NCBI RefSeq assembly: GCF_017562075.2
Contig: NC_054084.1
Location: 21,874,389 to 21,938,388, forward strand
DNA: 64,000 bases
Origin: Anopheles merus
Taxonomy: Eukaryota > Arthropoda > Insecta > Diptera > Culicidae
Reading direction: 5' to 3'
Part shown: positions 27,501 through 39,300 of the stretch, in pieces
Numbering within the stretch: the stretch's first letter is position 1
Layout: every line of letters begins with the position of its first letter
Translations under genes and position numbers: made by a program
The notes under the pieces: generated by a model
The model's database searches: none
What the model was told of the DNA's origin: nothing
The model's input: only the letters and a program-made list of their open reading frames with translations

Positions 27501-29198
27501 CATATGTTCTATGACAAACACTAAATAGTGGTGTGTGAGGGGCCAAAAGACACTACAAATCATATGTCAGATCAACAAAAAGTTACAACTTAAAGGATGC
27601 TTGTGCTTCTACAAAAAGAGCTCCTTTTATGAGTTATATTACGCACTTTTGCAATCGGGCCAGATGTGTGACTCTCACGTGGTGAAAATCAACCAGGATC
27701 ACACCAGTACTGGTGCCAGAAATTCGCAACGAATCAGATGAAATCTCGGTCACTCTTCTCATGCTTTATCACGCACACATTATCTTCCCAAAAGTCACGT
27801 AAGTGTTGTGGCCTCTTGATACAGGCACTTTGGCGAGGCAGATTACGCTAAAGGCAACAACCACAAGCACGAGCGTGGAACAACAACAAAAGACGACAAA
27901 AAACAACCCTTCTTCCATAAACAGTGAACCTCTCGAGCGCTTGTGCTCACATCGCCAGCATTTTACGATGTGCAGGACGCACCGCCCCGCAAACTACTGC
28001 CGCTGGTGACGAAATCTGAGCCCCGTGGGATGCTGAAGGAGTTCATTTCGAGGGCTCACAAGAAGGGGCTTTTTGCTGTTGTTGTTGTTATGGTTGATAA
28101 GAATAAGCGTGAGCTAAGGTATAACCATAGAAAAGGGCTAACAAAAAACAAAAACAAAAAACACGTAAACGTGAGCATACACGTACACCCGACAGTGACG
28201 GCACTTACCTAAACGGAGAGGCGTACCAGCATCGAGTGCCTCGAGCGGCTGCGGTGGTGTCGTTTGCTGTGTCTGCAGTTGAGGCGCTTGCGGTTGCGTT
28301 GGCGTCGACTGTAGCGACGGGCAGGTGAGCGATGGATGGAGCGGCGGCTGCCCACCACCGGCCGGATCTAGCAGGCCGCCCTGGGATGGTGGTTGCGGGG
28401 TGGCGAGTTTTCGCTTCCGTGGCCGTCCTTTCTGCGACGACTGTATCGCCATTCCGCCGGCCGCCGTTACGGGGAAAAACTGCGGTGAAATGGTTTCGGG
28501 TTCACTGTGGCGTTTGTGGTGGTCGGTAGAGCAATGTGCGGGGTAGAGCGGTTGGAGTTGGAAGGATGGCAGGGCATTCGGTACATTACATTAGCGTTTT
28601 TTTGTTTTTGTATTTTCCCGGGACGCGTCGCGCGCCAATTCCATTGTTCGATTTTACGTAGGTTCGTTTCATACGGGAGCATTATTGCGCGTGGGTTTAT
28701 CAGTTCGATCGGAGTTTGGGAGTTTGGTTAGGAGTTCGGTTCGCGTAGCGCGAGATTGGCGATGGAAGTCGTACAGGCAAATGCAAAGAAACAGCGGTTA
28801 AGCAGAGCGAGTTTTGGGGTGGAAGGGTGCCGAAAGGGATGGAAATACAAAATTAGAAAAAAGGAAGAAAGAAAAGGGAAGAAATTGAAAGTGATTGCGG
28901 TACGGTTAATTTTGAATCCATCCCAGCTAGCGCTACGGCACGATCCTGGCGTGATAATAAGTTCTAGCACCAGGAGCACCTAGCACCTTTGCTCACCTTA
29001 GTACCTCCGATTCGTAGTGCTCACCGCAAAACACGCGACCGTCGCGTATGCCGGCCGTGTCGCCGCCGCGCAACAGCTGGCCACAGATGAGGCAGGAAAA
29101 GCAGTTGACGTGAAAGATGAGGTCCTTCGCGCGCATCACCAGGTCGGAGGCGCTGATGCCGTTGCCGCACCGGGCGCATCGTCGAACGGAAAAGTGCC

Positions 29199-29238
<40 letters not shown>

Positions 29239-32200
29239 AAGAGAGGGAGATAGATAGATTGTGGTTATTTAGTTTTGAAAGATAATATCCTTTATCATGA
29301 AATGCGTGTCGATATCGGTTAGTTCAATTAATGCTCTCAGTTCAGCCAAAACTGCAACCGAACTAAATCTCATTTTAGGTCCACCATTGTCAAATAAGGT
29401 TTTCGGCAGATAGATGAAAGAGTGGCACACAACCAAACATCTTTTTCCTCAAAATCCTTGGTCGCAAAGTTCTTAGTCGCAAAGATCTTTGTCGCAAAAC
29501 TATTGGTCGCTAAATTATTGGTCCCATAGTTATTGGTCGCAAACATTTTTGTCACAAAAATTATTGGTCACTAAAATCTTGGCAGCAAAATTTTTGGTCG
29601 TAAAATTATTGGTCGCAAAAATTTTGGTTGCGAAAATCTTGGTCGCAAAATTATTAGTCGTAAATTTATTGGTCCCCAAAATGTTTGGTCCTAAAATTCT
29701 TGGTTGCAAAAATCTTGATAGCAAAGTTCTTGGTCGCAAAGATTTTGGTAGCAAAGTTCTTGGTCACAGAGTTCCTAGTTGCAAAATTCTTGGTCTCTAT
29801 GGTCTTGGTCGCAAAAAACCTTGGACACAAAAATCATGGTCGCGAATTTAAAGTAATTACTGGCTGTCCTGCACTTTATAATTCGATTGATTTTGTATGA
29901 TTTTTTGTAAGGTATGCGTCGTTTGGAAGATCAGTCACTGTAGGCTTTCGCCTAAAAATATCTTACAGGGTTTCTCAAGCCAGCTCAACATCGTAACACT
30001 ATTTTTCGAACACGTTAAACGATTGTCAACATCGTACATACAATTCGAATCCATAAACTCTTTTCGATTTGGTAACACTAGGTTTTGAACGCGTAAAATC
30101 CCAACTCGAATCTGGAAAATGTATGTTGGCTGTCTTGTCACCCATTATTTATTAGTTTACACCTAAGGAAGTGATTCATACATTGTAATTTCAATTCGAC
30201 GTTGAGTCTTTTGCAAAAAATAAAATTCTCTTTTGTTAAAACACAAGATAGGTCCTATAATTGTACAGTCGAAATGAAATACTTGCTTGTCTTAGTGTTT
30301 AAAATAATGTTAACATGTTTGTAAATCCTTTACCTTTTGACCATACAATTTAGGTCACACGGTGGATACTTTCCTCCCCGTGGATGACTAACGGAAGCTC
30401 ATGAGCTCATCGAGCTAAAAGTGCATTGCGCCCGTGCTGCTTTACCCAAAAAAGGAACCACCGAAGGACCGGTTGGCCGAAGTGTTGAAAAATTTATGAC
30501 CACGACCACCGACAAACTGCTGCACCGCATGCCGCATGCACGCGGGCACATGTTCGGCTGCCTGCCAAACATTCCAGTCGAAAAACAGTTCCCTACGCAA
30601 CACCAAACAAGGATTGAGCGTTGGAAAACGGCCCTACGGATCGAATGATTCATGCATCCCGCAGGAGAATCGATTTGAAGCGAGTGGAAGATAGATACAA
30701 AAAAAAAAATGCAACAAGAACATGATTCTTTTGGCTGCAAACTTGCAAAAACGTGACCTCCGCCATGTTGAATCGAAAACTGCTTCCCCGTTGGTACGGA
30801 GTCTCAGCAAAAGGGGTTAGGAAGAGTGGGTAGTTTGAGTTTCTTATTCTTTTCCGATGGTTCAATGCTGCGGCACCAGTTTGCCAGTTGCCCAAACTTG
30901 CTACAAAAATACCCGATAAATCATGCATGTCCATTCAGCCGGGCTCCAATGGCCGATACGTCAATTGAAGGCAACGGGGCCAGGAGAGAGAGTAAAAAAA
31001 ACTATGTTCAGGATTCAATGCTGTCGCTGGAATATATCTCTGTTGGCACGGTCCCGGTTTTCCAGCTGATACGTCTCGCATGCGCGTACCAACGCACCCG
31101 CCATGGACCGGGGGGAGCCGGGTTGACAGGGATTGCGAGGGACAATTTCCGCGAAATTTTCGCCATTGTATTCGTATTCGTAATCGTCTCAAAGCTCCCT
31201 CTCTTCGCCTGCAATGCCGCGTGCTTATCGGTCCACTCCGGACACTTGTATGTGTGTGTGTGTCTGGGTTTTACGGTGCATGTCCAAGCAGCAATCGACA
31301 TTCTTCGCCGTTCCTGGTGCTCCATTCGGGACGACTTGTTTTGCAAACAATGGTGTCTCTACGGGCCGGCCCCGGGCCAGTGGCTTCTGGTTTGGATTCG
31401 GAAGCTGAAGAAACGAGAAGAGCTTTCCTTTTTTGGACACAAAGACGATCGGTTCGCGCAACGGTCGCGATGATCTACTTGGTCGAGAAGATGTCACCTG
31501 AGCCGTGCTTAAAGCAGAATCGTTGCTGCACTGAACCATCGAAGCTGTGAAGCTGAAGAAGAAAATGCTGCCTGTGTACCGTAGTCGGTTCATGTCGGTT
31601 GCTTCCAACAATCACTTCCGTTCCCGAAAGACGCGGATGAAACAGGGCCAGCAAACCTAAAGGGAAGTTGCCCCTCTCCAAACGGACGTCTGATGGTTAT
31701 TCATGTCGCAGGCCATACTGTGGTGAGGGTAGAGATGTGGCAAGACAAAAAGCAATGAAAACGTTTTGTAAGCTCGATTGCAATCCCCGGGACGCCCCGA
31801 GAAGGACGAAACGACATGGACTGTGTCCAACCATTTTTTGTCTGTTGTGGTTTCGTTGCAACCATCTTCTAAAAAGCCACTGTACGACAGCGCTTCGGCA
31901 TTGGGGCTGCATGGCAAATAAGAAGCAAAAATGTCATGACAGCGAATAAAAGTAGCGTCTTCTTCTTCTTGACAATTCTCCCCTACTTTTTCACCGCTTG
32001 TGTCCTTGTGTCTACTGCCGGCGAGCAGCAACATTTTACCGATATCGGATTGAATGGAATTGCGCTCGTTTGCAGTCCCGTTGGGACCGGACAGCCCCGG
32101 TGCGAGTGATTTTGTTGCCCGAAAGGTTCGCATCCTGCTCACCTCACCCGTACGCATACATACATACACACACAGACGGTGGATGGTATGCATTTTTTAA

Positions 32201-34527
32201 CAATTTTATTTTATTGTTTCTCAAATTTATTCGGTTACGAGAATCAATTCTACCGATCTCGCGATGCGCAACGGACCGAATGGTTGTTGCGTAAAATCGA
32301 TCGAGAAACATGGCAGTCGCTGGTAGCCACCATGGTTACCGAATTGGCGATGTTTGTTCGCAGGGAACATGCACAGGGAGAACAGTAAGAAAAATAAAGA
32401 CAAAAATATTGCGTTACGCTGTACAAAATTGTGCGAGTGTGTTTTTTTTAGTTTGATTTTTTTTGTATCTTTTGGATTCATATTTCATGCTCTTTCAAGT
32501 TATGAGTACATGTCTAATTTTTACCTTTTAGTATAAACGCAAAATTTGTTTAAAACGCATTTTAAATAAAATAATGTAAAACAATGCATAAAATGTTTAA
32601 AGTGAGCATGTCACACAAAATGATACAAAAGTGAACAGAGATAGTTTACTATATGACTAGGTAACTGGCCCTAATTTAGCCATAACATCACAACTTGTTC
32701 ATTGCATGGAGAGTTAAAAAAGACTGTGGCACTACCATTAACACTTCAATCAGTCGCAATTGGCATAGTTGTTCGTAATTAGTGTAATATGGTAACTGTA
32801 ATGATATTTAAATTCCATAAAAGCAAGTAATTGGCATTCAAGTAGTTGAGGCGAGGTGTGTCATACGGCTGTGGTAAATATTGTAAATAGCTACAGCTCC
32901 AGCATAATGAAAAAAAAAAAACAAACAGTTTCTTCACTTTGGTGTAATTTTTGGGAGATGATATTTTTTTTAAATTAAAGACACATTTTAAAAAAGATAA
33001 TTTTTTATGTGCAATTATTAATTGTTAATCTTAAGCTGTAATGTGAATTGAAACAGTTAATAACACTTTCAACTTTGAAAACAAAAATGCACATCTGTAG
33101 AAATGTGGAAATGATGGCATTTGTAATGAACGTAATTTGTTCTGTTTTGTATTCGAATTCATCTCGTATTCGTCTAGTTCTGCTCTACATTTAATCATTG
33201 TTATGTAAACTTTGAGTCTAATCAGCAATATTTAATTTGTATGCAATAATGAAATTTTTTTTTTCACTAACATCCTACACTAACACTCCAGCACCTTTCG
33301 ATGGTTAACGAATTAAAATGAAAAGCTCAATTCAAAATTCAATTCAATTAATATGAACGCAAAATGTTTCCATTAAATCACTTACTACAAATTCGATATC
33401 CAAAGTGTATGAAAAAAAATGCTTAGAAAGCAACTGATAAAACTTTAAGAAAATAAAGGGTTCAGTAGAATATTTTTGTGCAAAAAGAATACTTTGGTAC
33501 AATTGTTCTGATCCAAACCATGTTGCAGGCAAGACGAGAATCAACAGAAACCATCTTGACAGTGTTGGAAATGTACCAAACAGCACAACAAAAGCATCTA
33601 GTCGCTTTCCTTTACCACTAAGAAAACATCTCTCACCCTGAATCGGTCCGTCTTCAGCCGATCCCTCCATTCACCCCATGCGCACGCCCTTGCTCCTTGC
33701 TCAAAACCTCAGCGCTACCGCTTGACGCTTGCTGCTCGCGCTCGCTACTTTGCGTGAGTAACGGCAACTATTCCACGAATGATTTAAATGGCCATGGTTG
33801 TGCGCACGCAGCCACGCAGCTCGAACGAGGCGCGCGTTCCCGGGGCCCGGGCGCGTACGTGGGTTCGCACTATGGCACCGTTCCGGAATTTCGCTCCGCT
33901 GTGTGCCGCTGTGGGGCCGGCGTGTCGTTCTTGCCGGCAGCACGGCCGGCAGCACGGAGCGAACATTCGAGTGCGGCAATTTTATGGTAATCCCAGCCGC
34001 TTGCACGCGTGCACGTGCATGGTTGGCATGGTGGGCCCCGGTCGTCTGTTTGGGTGGCTTAAGCATGTCTCGAGCTTTAACCAGTTGTGTGCCAGTGGCA
34101 GCCGCAGCAGCAGCAACCGCCATCGCTGCTGCTGCTCGCTGACGGATTTTGCGATAATCAGTCGGCAGGTAGCCGCGGAACGTGGTAACAATCGGCCGGC
34201 GGTGCGGATTAATATTCAGTCATGCATTCGCCCGGTTTCGTGGATATCGATGGCAGCTCATCGCCATTCTTCTTTCGCCCCGGGAGCCTGGGAGAGACCT
34301 CCGGTGTGAAGCCATCCCAGTGGCTCGGGAGCGGGAAGATGGCAATGGCCACAGCCACTGGCTGAGATGGCAAAGCGGGGGAGAAAAAAAAACGAAAACA
34401 CAACGTGTGGCCACCAGCACTGCATTCGGTGCATTCGATTGCTGGCGAACTCCCCACTGCCCGAAACGGGGTTTACGTTTTTCTCTCATTTGTCACGTAC
34501 CACCCTCGTATCTGGGTCACACATCTT

Positions 34528-34576
<49 letters not shown>

Positions 34577-37500
34577 TGCCATCGCTCGTCGTCCTCGCGC
34601 TTGTGCGCTCCTTCGTTGCGCGTTCCCTTTTCGGACGCTGTGTTTCGCGTTTCGACTGTTGCCTTTGCAGCCGCGGATGGTCTTTGAAATGGTACAGTGT
34701 TTCGTGTGCTGCAGCGATGATGATGATGATGATGATGATGTAGTTTCGTTTGGTATACGAACCAGACGAAGGTTTATAGCTCCTTACGGTTGAAGGACTG
34801 ATGAAAGATTGTGTTGATGGTTCTTTCACCCTCCTCGCATCGTTGCGAGACGACGGTCTGTTCGTGGTGTGCTCGTGAGCGAGAACCCACCCACCGGAAG
34901 CGTGCTCGCTGCTCGCATGTTCGTAGGTGCAAATCGGTACCAGGAATTGTACCGCCTACGATATCCTCACGCGATGCCGCGAACCGAGGGCGGACATGCA
35001 AATTGCACGCCCGCGACCTTCCTGTGTGGCATCGCTGGACCACCAGGCGTCTCCATGGTGTTGGAGGATTCAGCGCACTGATTGATAATTTGGAGGTTTT
35101 TGCGTTTAGCTTGTGTATGGAACGAGATTGCTGCTATGAAATGGCACTTTCATAAACTGCATGTTATGATTCATTTATGCAAAATTATTTTATGATGTGT
35201 CTGACGTAGCAAACATAGCATTTCCCTTCCTTAACTTAACAATCTTGTCTTCTTCAAGTAGAACCACATAAACGTTTGATATTGCTTCATGGAGCAGAAA
35301 ATGAACCAACTTCAAATTGAGGTGTTCTTGTGACCATTGCCATTAGCAGAGGCTTTTTACATCCTACAGGAAGGTACACGTACAGACATACCCTGCTCGT
35401 TGAATCGCGCTCACCAACCACAAACATCAAGTCAAGTGTGTGACGGGTGGCATGACAGCATGAAAAAAAGGAAACTGTTTGCTTTTTCTCCGAACAGCGC
35501 TTCTTCAGGAGTGCTGTTGTATTTTTTAAGCATCTTTTCCCCCTCTTCTTTTAACTTGAGTCACTTGAAAAAAAACATAACCCAAAAAAAAAAAAGATGT
35601 CCTGAAACCACCGCTCAAGCCCAACCCGAGGCCAGAAGTGAACTGTTTTTGTGCAGGGAAAGTACAGTACGCTTGCTATGTCGCGACAAGCTGAACAACA
35701 AATAAGATATGCACATAATATATATTCTCCCATTCTCGCTCCCCATACTCTTCATCCTCAAGCTCTTTTCAAACAACGCGACAGCTTGCTGGTAGTAGAG
35801 GTTGGGACTGTTGGGCGCAGGAGGGATTGAAAGGAATAAAAATAACACCAACAAAAAAGCACTGCCACGGTATTCCATTTTCTTTTCGGGATTTATTTGC
35901 TCACAAAAGTGCTCATCCCCCCGTGCCTCACCCCACCCTAACGGGGACACCGAGACAGTTCCAGTGTTCCATCCGCACACCACCGCAAACAGCTATTTGC
36001 ATTCACTTCGAATTTCAACCGACGAAGGTACGTGTGGCAATCGCTGGTTTGGTCCCCGGAGCGTTTCGGAGTGGTTTGCGTTACGGTTGGGTGAAGAAAT
36101 CTGATTGAATTGAGTTTGTGATGGGCGATAAAGGGGCGAAAAATACGAAAAAAAAAATGAGGGAAAATCCAGGTATGAAAGCATATTTTGCTTTCATTAT
36201 TGTAACGGGTTTGCTGTCTCCATCCCAAAGCTCCTCATTATTTTCTCCCTTTTTTTCTGCTGTATTACCCCAAAACGACATCTTCATTTCGTTGACAAAT
36301 ATGAAGACGGATTCTTTTCACCACAGTGAGGGTACACAGCAGGGGGAAATTGGGAACAATATTGAGCTTTGAACGGTGGGTGGGTGGCAGTGACACCGTG
36401 TGTATCGTGGAAACAGGCATTGTTAATTGAACGTTGTGCAAGATGCCTTCAATACTGCGTCATTTGTATGACGTCGTTTGAACTTTTCAAGATGAAGAGT
36501 ATGGTTCATTCTGTACGGTGACCTTTGCGTTTCATGCCAGTAGTTCTTTGGAGGCAAAGACATTATATTGGCATTTAAAAAGTCTTGTACTGGTATAAAG
36601 TTATTGTCCTCTCGTAACAGAATAGAGCTTGGCAAACCAGCTCCAGAAAGATTGCTTTCTTGATTCTCCTACGTTGTTTCTGGTATCATGTCAGCAGATG
36701 ATCTAAACACTCTTTAGATGATATTTCATATAAAAGGAATATCATTCAATTTGTAAAAAAAAACATGATGTGGCCTTTGGTTTCTTACTTTATGTGCCTA
36801 TTCTAGGATATTTTACTGTTGTATTAAATTACATAATCATAATCACTACTCGTTTCCGTATGAAGAATAACATAACAGTCATTTATCAAACATGTTCCAA
36901 GCAAGCGATTGGAGGTATTCTGCCTTAGAATTAAGTAGACTTAACTAATTGTATATATTTAGGTCACCAAATCAATAGTGACCAATAATTTCCAAACATG
37001 ATTGTGTGTCTACAGAGCAAAAAATAAATAAATAAAATAAACAAATACTTGGCACTTAGTCAAACCTTTCACAAATAAGAGCTGAGAAAAATGTATTTGA
37101 ATGGCGAATACTAATCAACAATAACAACCATTTAAAAATAAAGTAAAACTGCTTTAAAAAGTACTCGGTAAAATGTGTAAGATAAATTAGGCATGTTATT
37201 AAACGACGCCGGTCACAACTTTCACATTGATCGATAGGCATCCAAAAGATGATCCACCAACCAACGTTTTTAAAGAAAGGCTAATGAGACAGGATAATTT
37301 CGTTTCAACCGTTGGCTTTCCTTGTGTACCGTTGCGTTCTTATTATTTTTTGTTATTTTCAAATTAAACTTTATGCACTTGCCGCTCGTTAAACGCTATG
37401 ACGATTCGGCGGGAAACTAAATAAAAAACAGCCTTCAACAGAAATCCCCATTACCTTAAATGTTTGATAAATATTCGCCTGCGTTCGGCGACCAACCGCG

Positions 37501-38062
37501 GCCCAACGAAACGCCCGCGACGCGAGCGGTAAAGATGCGTAATTACGGTTAATTGTATGGCGCGTGCAAATGGCGCATGCGAAAATGCGTCCGTTAAATA
37601 ATACGGTCCAACCGAAAAGAAAAACACACTGCGTCTTGCATAGGCCGGTCGTTTTGGTTACGGTTGTTGAAATGTTTCGTATAATGAGTGTTTCTTCGCA
37701 TCCTCATGAGTGAAATAACCTCCCTCCCCCCATCTCTCTTCCGTTCCACCAGTGTAACTCACCTGTAGTAATCGTCCTTGCAGTAAATGTTTCCTTCGCG
37801 CGAGTAGCAGCTCAGTTCCGCTTCGAGCGTGTGTAGACATTTGCAGCACCGCAGACACTGGTTGTGCCAGGCACGGTCCGCCACGAGGAGGTAGTATCTG
37901 GGAAAAGGGGTGGAGCGATCAACGGTTAATGTGCAGATCGATAGAACGCACAAAAAAATGGTGGAAGGAATTGCCAGCAGCTTACCGGTCGCGAATGGCA
38001 CTGCCACATCCGGCACATTTTTCCGGTGCCACCGTTTCGGTGGCGATGAGGTCCTTCAACAT
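18316..38062 (-). CDS. ap: LIM-homeodomain transcription factor, apterous/LHX2/9 class (six coding exons)
   Basis: Exons on the minus strand: 38062-37986, 37897-37763, 29197-28997, 28504-28209, 19961-19723 and 18546-18316. All junctions are GT-AG and phase-compatible; the sum is 1179 nt (392 aa plus TGA), close to vertebrate LHX9/LHX2. LIM1 spans residues 16-68 and LIM2 78-131, both with complete zinc ligands. A basic linker QKGRPRKRK (162-170) precedes the homeodomain at 271-330, which contains RTSFKHHQLRTMKSYFAIN and WFQNARAKW. LIM domains recruit the LDB cofactor Chip; the homeodomain binds TAAT-type sites. Drosophila Apterous specifies dorsal wing identity and some neurons and muscles. 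LIM1 is closer to my recollection of vertebrate LHX2 (DRYYLL, CLRCCKC) than to Drosophila Apterous, so this may be the second insect apterous paralogue. The ATG at 38062 sits in a good context (ACCATG), but an upstream coding exon is not excluded. Confidence 0.9.
18547..19722 (-). other. apterous-like intron 5
   Basis: 1176 bp, strongly AT-rich, inside the homeodomain between Gln46 and Val47. No other feature seen. Confidence 0.85.
19723..19961 (-). CDS. ap: apterous-like exon 5 (first three quarters of homeodomain)
   Basis: 239 bp, acceptor CCTCAACAG/ATCTG, donor CTGCAG/GTAAGT. It encodes homeodomain positions 1-46, including TKRMRTSFKHHQLRTMKSYF and KRVLQ. The homeodomain is cut between positions 46 and 47, a recurrent intron site in this class. 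The intron upstream is 8.2 kb. Confidence 0.95.
19962..28208 (-). other. apterous-like intron 4
   Basis: 8.2 kb. GC-rich blocks (20040-21500, 22690-24100, 25430-26280) alternate with AT-rich DNA. It contains a 15-bp G run (21411-21425) and a degenerate AAAATCATC repeat at about 22480-22550. No exon or RNA gene recognised; the length and block structure would fit intronic enhancers, but no defined site was identified. Confidence 0.75.
21411..21425. repeat. Poly(G) run of 15
   Basis: Fifteen consecutive G on the plus strand. Confidence 0.95.
28209..28504 (-). CDS. ap: apterous-like exon 4 (linker with basic patch)
   Basis: 296 bp, acceptor GCCACAG/TGAACC, donor TTTAG/GTAAGT. The acceptor was chosen because it alone matches the phase left by exon 3 (AG plus T makes Ser). 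It encodes a Pro/Gln-rich linker with QKGRPRKRK, a patch shared by Apterous and LHX2/9 just before their homeodomains. Intron 3 is 492 bp. Confidence 0.8.
28505..28996 (-). other. apterous-like intron 3
   Basis: 492 bp between the LIM2 exon and the linker exon. Nothing else seen in it. Confidence 0.8.
28997..29197 (-). CDS. ap: apterous-like exon 3 (LIM2)
   Basis: 201 bp, acceptor CTGCAG/GCAC and donor CTAAG/GTGAGC. It encodes the whole LIM2 zinc-finger pair: CARC, 18 residues, HVNC, FSC, LIC and finally CGEH. The polypyrimidine tract of its acceptor is a pure (TC)n microsatellite. Intron 2 in front of it is 8.6 kb. Confidence 0.92.
29202..29251. repeat. (GA)n microsatellite forming the polypyrimidine tract of exon 3
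   Basis: A near-perfect GA run on the plus strand. On the transcribed (minus) strand it reads (TC)n and ends directly in TGCAG at the exon 3 acceptor. Confidence 0.93.
29459..29848. repeat. Degenerate 15-bp tandem repeat (minisatellite), about 26 units
   Basis: Units resemble GGTCGCAAAATTCTT, and GGTCGCAAA is the most conserved part. Most units are exactly 15 bp; a few are 16. Because the period is a multiple of three, open frames arise on both strands, encoding pentapeptide-like repeats (LVAKI on plus, FATKN on minus). It lies in intron 2, about 260 bp upstream of the LIM2 exon in the sense of transcription. Confidence 0.92.
34532..34576. repeat. (CT)n microsatellite
   Basis: About 45 bp of CT with two TTT interruptions, inside intron 2. 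Confidence 0.93.
34716..34740. repeat. (GAT)n microsatellite
   Basis: About eight GAT/ATG units in intron 2. Confidence 0.93.
37763..37897 (-). CDS. ap: apterous-like exon 2 (rest of LIM1)
   Basis: 135 bp, acceptor TTTTCCCAG/ATAC and donor CAG/GTGAGT. It supplies the H, C, C, C, C and D zinc ligands of LIM1 (WHNQCLRCCKC, then YCKDDYYR). The intron before it is only 88 bp (37898-37985). Confidence 0.92.
37986..38062 (-). CDS. ap: apterous-like exon 1 (start and first part of LIM1)
   Basis: Begins at ATG 38062-38060 and encodes MLKDLIATETVAPEKCAGC and on to IRD plus two bases of an Arg codon. The donor is CG/GTAAG at 37986/37985. The transcribed exon probably extends upstream, because a plausible acceptor (TGCTGCTTAG) lies at 38149-38148 and the frame is open between. 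Upstream 5' UTR or coding exons are therefore possible. Confidence 0.75.
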
Positions 38063-38147
38063 GGTTCGACTCGGTCGATACCGGTCTATCGCAATGCTTG
38101 TTGCCGCGCGGTGTTGATTTCGCCGGTGGGATGACTTGCACCACCGC

Positions 38148-38820
38148 CTAAGCAGCAGGGGAGTTTTAATTATCACTCAACACTCTACACGTTTCGTCAC
38201 ACGCGACGCATTAATTAAAGTTACGCTCAAACGGGCGACAACACAACGTAATGTAGGTCAGTTGGTTTCTCCTTCAGCGTCACCTGAGGGGGGAGGAAAT
38301 ATTTTGGTAATGAATTACGGTGTGCCTGATACGTGTGTGTGTGTGCGTGTGTGATTGAAAGTTAGCTTTTAATGTATGTTTCCATAAGAGATGGAGCTGT
38401 TGTGTCATATAGTGTGCGATCACAATTCAAACTTTGATGTTAAATATCTTTTTCGAGCAATTAATTTAAAAAGTTTACAGTATTTACCATATACCCCCAC
38501 GTTCAAAAACATGCTCAAAAACATTCTAAAATAAAAAAAAACTAACATTACATGCATAGATAATTCGAAGACAATGTTTAGAGCAAAGGAATTTTGAGGC
38601 TGAGTTGTAGCATATCGCAGTTTTCAGGTTCGATGTTCTGTTGTACTGTATCACTGTAGCAAGTAAGAAGTGGAATAAGTATAGTAAGCCTTAAAGAAAA
38701 GCCTCAAATAAATAAAACACTCAAGGCACAACACTGTGAAATTGTTGAAATGAAATTTTTGTTGAGACTATTTGATATCATTTGTCAGATCATTAATGTT
38801 ATTTTATTCTAAAATATATT
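38148..38820 (-). promoter_or_regulatory. 5' flank of the apterous-like coding region
   Basis: About 670 bp, mostly AT-rich after 38350, with a GT run at about 38333-38350. No clear TATA box or initiator was identified, so calling it promoter or first intron rests on position only. Confidence 0.3.
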
Positions 38821-38997
38821 CAGGCAGTCCCCGAGATACGCGGTACGCGGATTGGTGTATCTACCAAATTCTAAATTTTACAGTTCCTTTTGCTAATTGT
38901 TTTGATTTGACACATCAAAATTCCAATACTAATTGTGAAATGCAAAATAATTTCCCTTTTGATGGAATTTTAAAAATGGTTCAAGATTGTCAATATC

Positions 38998-39002
38998 ATA
39001 TG
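38998..39002. repeat. Target-site duplication, left (ATATG)
   Basis: A five-base direct repeat identical to 45004-45008, directly outside the LTRs. Confidence 0.9.
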
Positions 39003-39298
39003 TGTTACGGCAAGCGTAATGGTAACGCGTCATCCTTAGTACGTCTAGCGTAAGGTAGAGGGCGCTTTCCAGTAAATTGACTACGTGTAAAAAGAACTTA
39101 ATCATAATTCTATTACGCAGTGCAAACTGCTGTAGATCGGTATCGTGCAGTTCGAATTCCCGCAAGTGCAGCTCGAATTCCCGAATTCTGCAGTATATAA
39201 GCGAGTGTTTTTCCTGAATAAATTTAGTCAAGTTCCAGAGTTCAAAGCAACAACATCGTGTCTTCATCATTTTCAAAACTTCCTCTTCATCATTAACA
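39003..39298 (+). repeat. 5' LTR of the BEL/Pao element
   Basis: 296 bp starting TGTTACGG and ending CATTAACA. A TATATAA box lies at 39194-39200 and an AATAAA signal at 39217-39222, so promoter and polyadenylation signals are only about 20 bp apart. An internal duplication of GTGCAG(C/T)TCGAATTCCCG sits just upstream of the TATA box. Confidence 0.95.
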
Positions 39299-39300
39299 TT

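Larger units (their letters stand above)
29198..37762 (-). other. apterous-like intron 2
   Basis: 8.6 kb separating the two LIM domains. It contains the (GA)n tract at the 3' splice site, a 15-bp-unit minisatellite (29459-29848), (CT)n near 34530-34576 and (GAT)n near 34716-34740. Long open frames at 30826-31473 and 34182-34793 run through simple repeats or lack domains and are not called as genes. Confidence 0.75.

Noticed and set aside
29459..29848. CRISPR-like array
   Set aside because: Units are contiguous and degenerate without spacers, in a eukaryotic intron.
29489..29851. 120-codon open frame with LVAKI-type repeats as a possible protein gene
   Set aside because: It is produced by the 15-bp minisatellite; equally open frames exist on the other strand, and it lies in an intron near a splice site.
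30826..31473. 215-codon open frame on the plus strand in apterous-like intron 2
   Set aside because: No recognisable domain, no supporting splice or start context, and overlapping open frames on both strands in GC-rich DNA.
34182..34793. 203-codon open frame on the plus strand
   Set aside because: It runs through (CT)n and (GAT)n microsatellites, giving Leu/Ser and Asp runs; composition artefact.
37986..38176. Start of the apterous-like protein at a codon upstream of 38062 in the same open frame
   Set aside because: The extra residues would come from sequence beyond a plausible acceptor at 38149-38148 and include no ATG; the ATG at 38062 has a better context, though an upstream coding exon remains possible.
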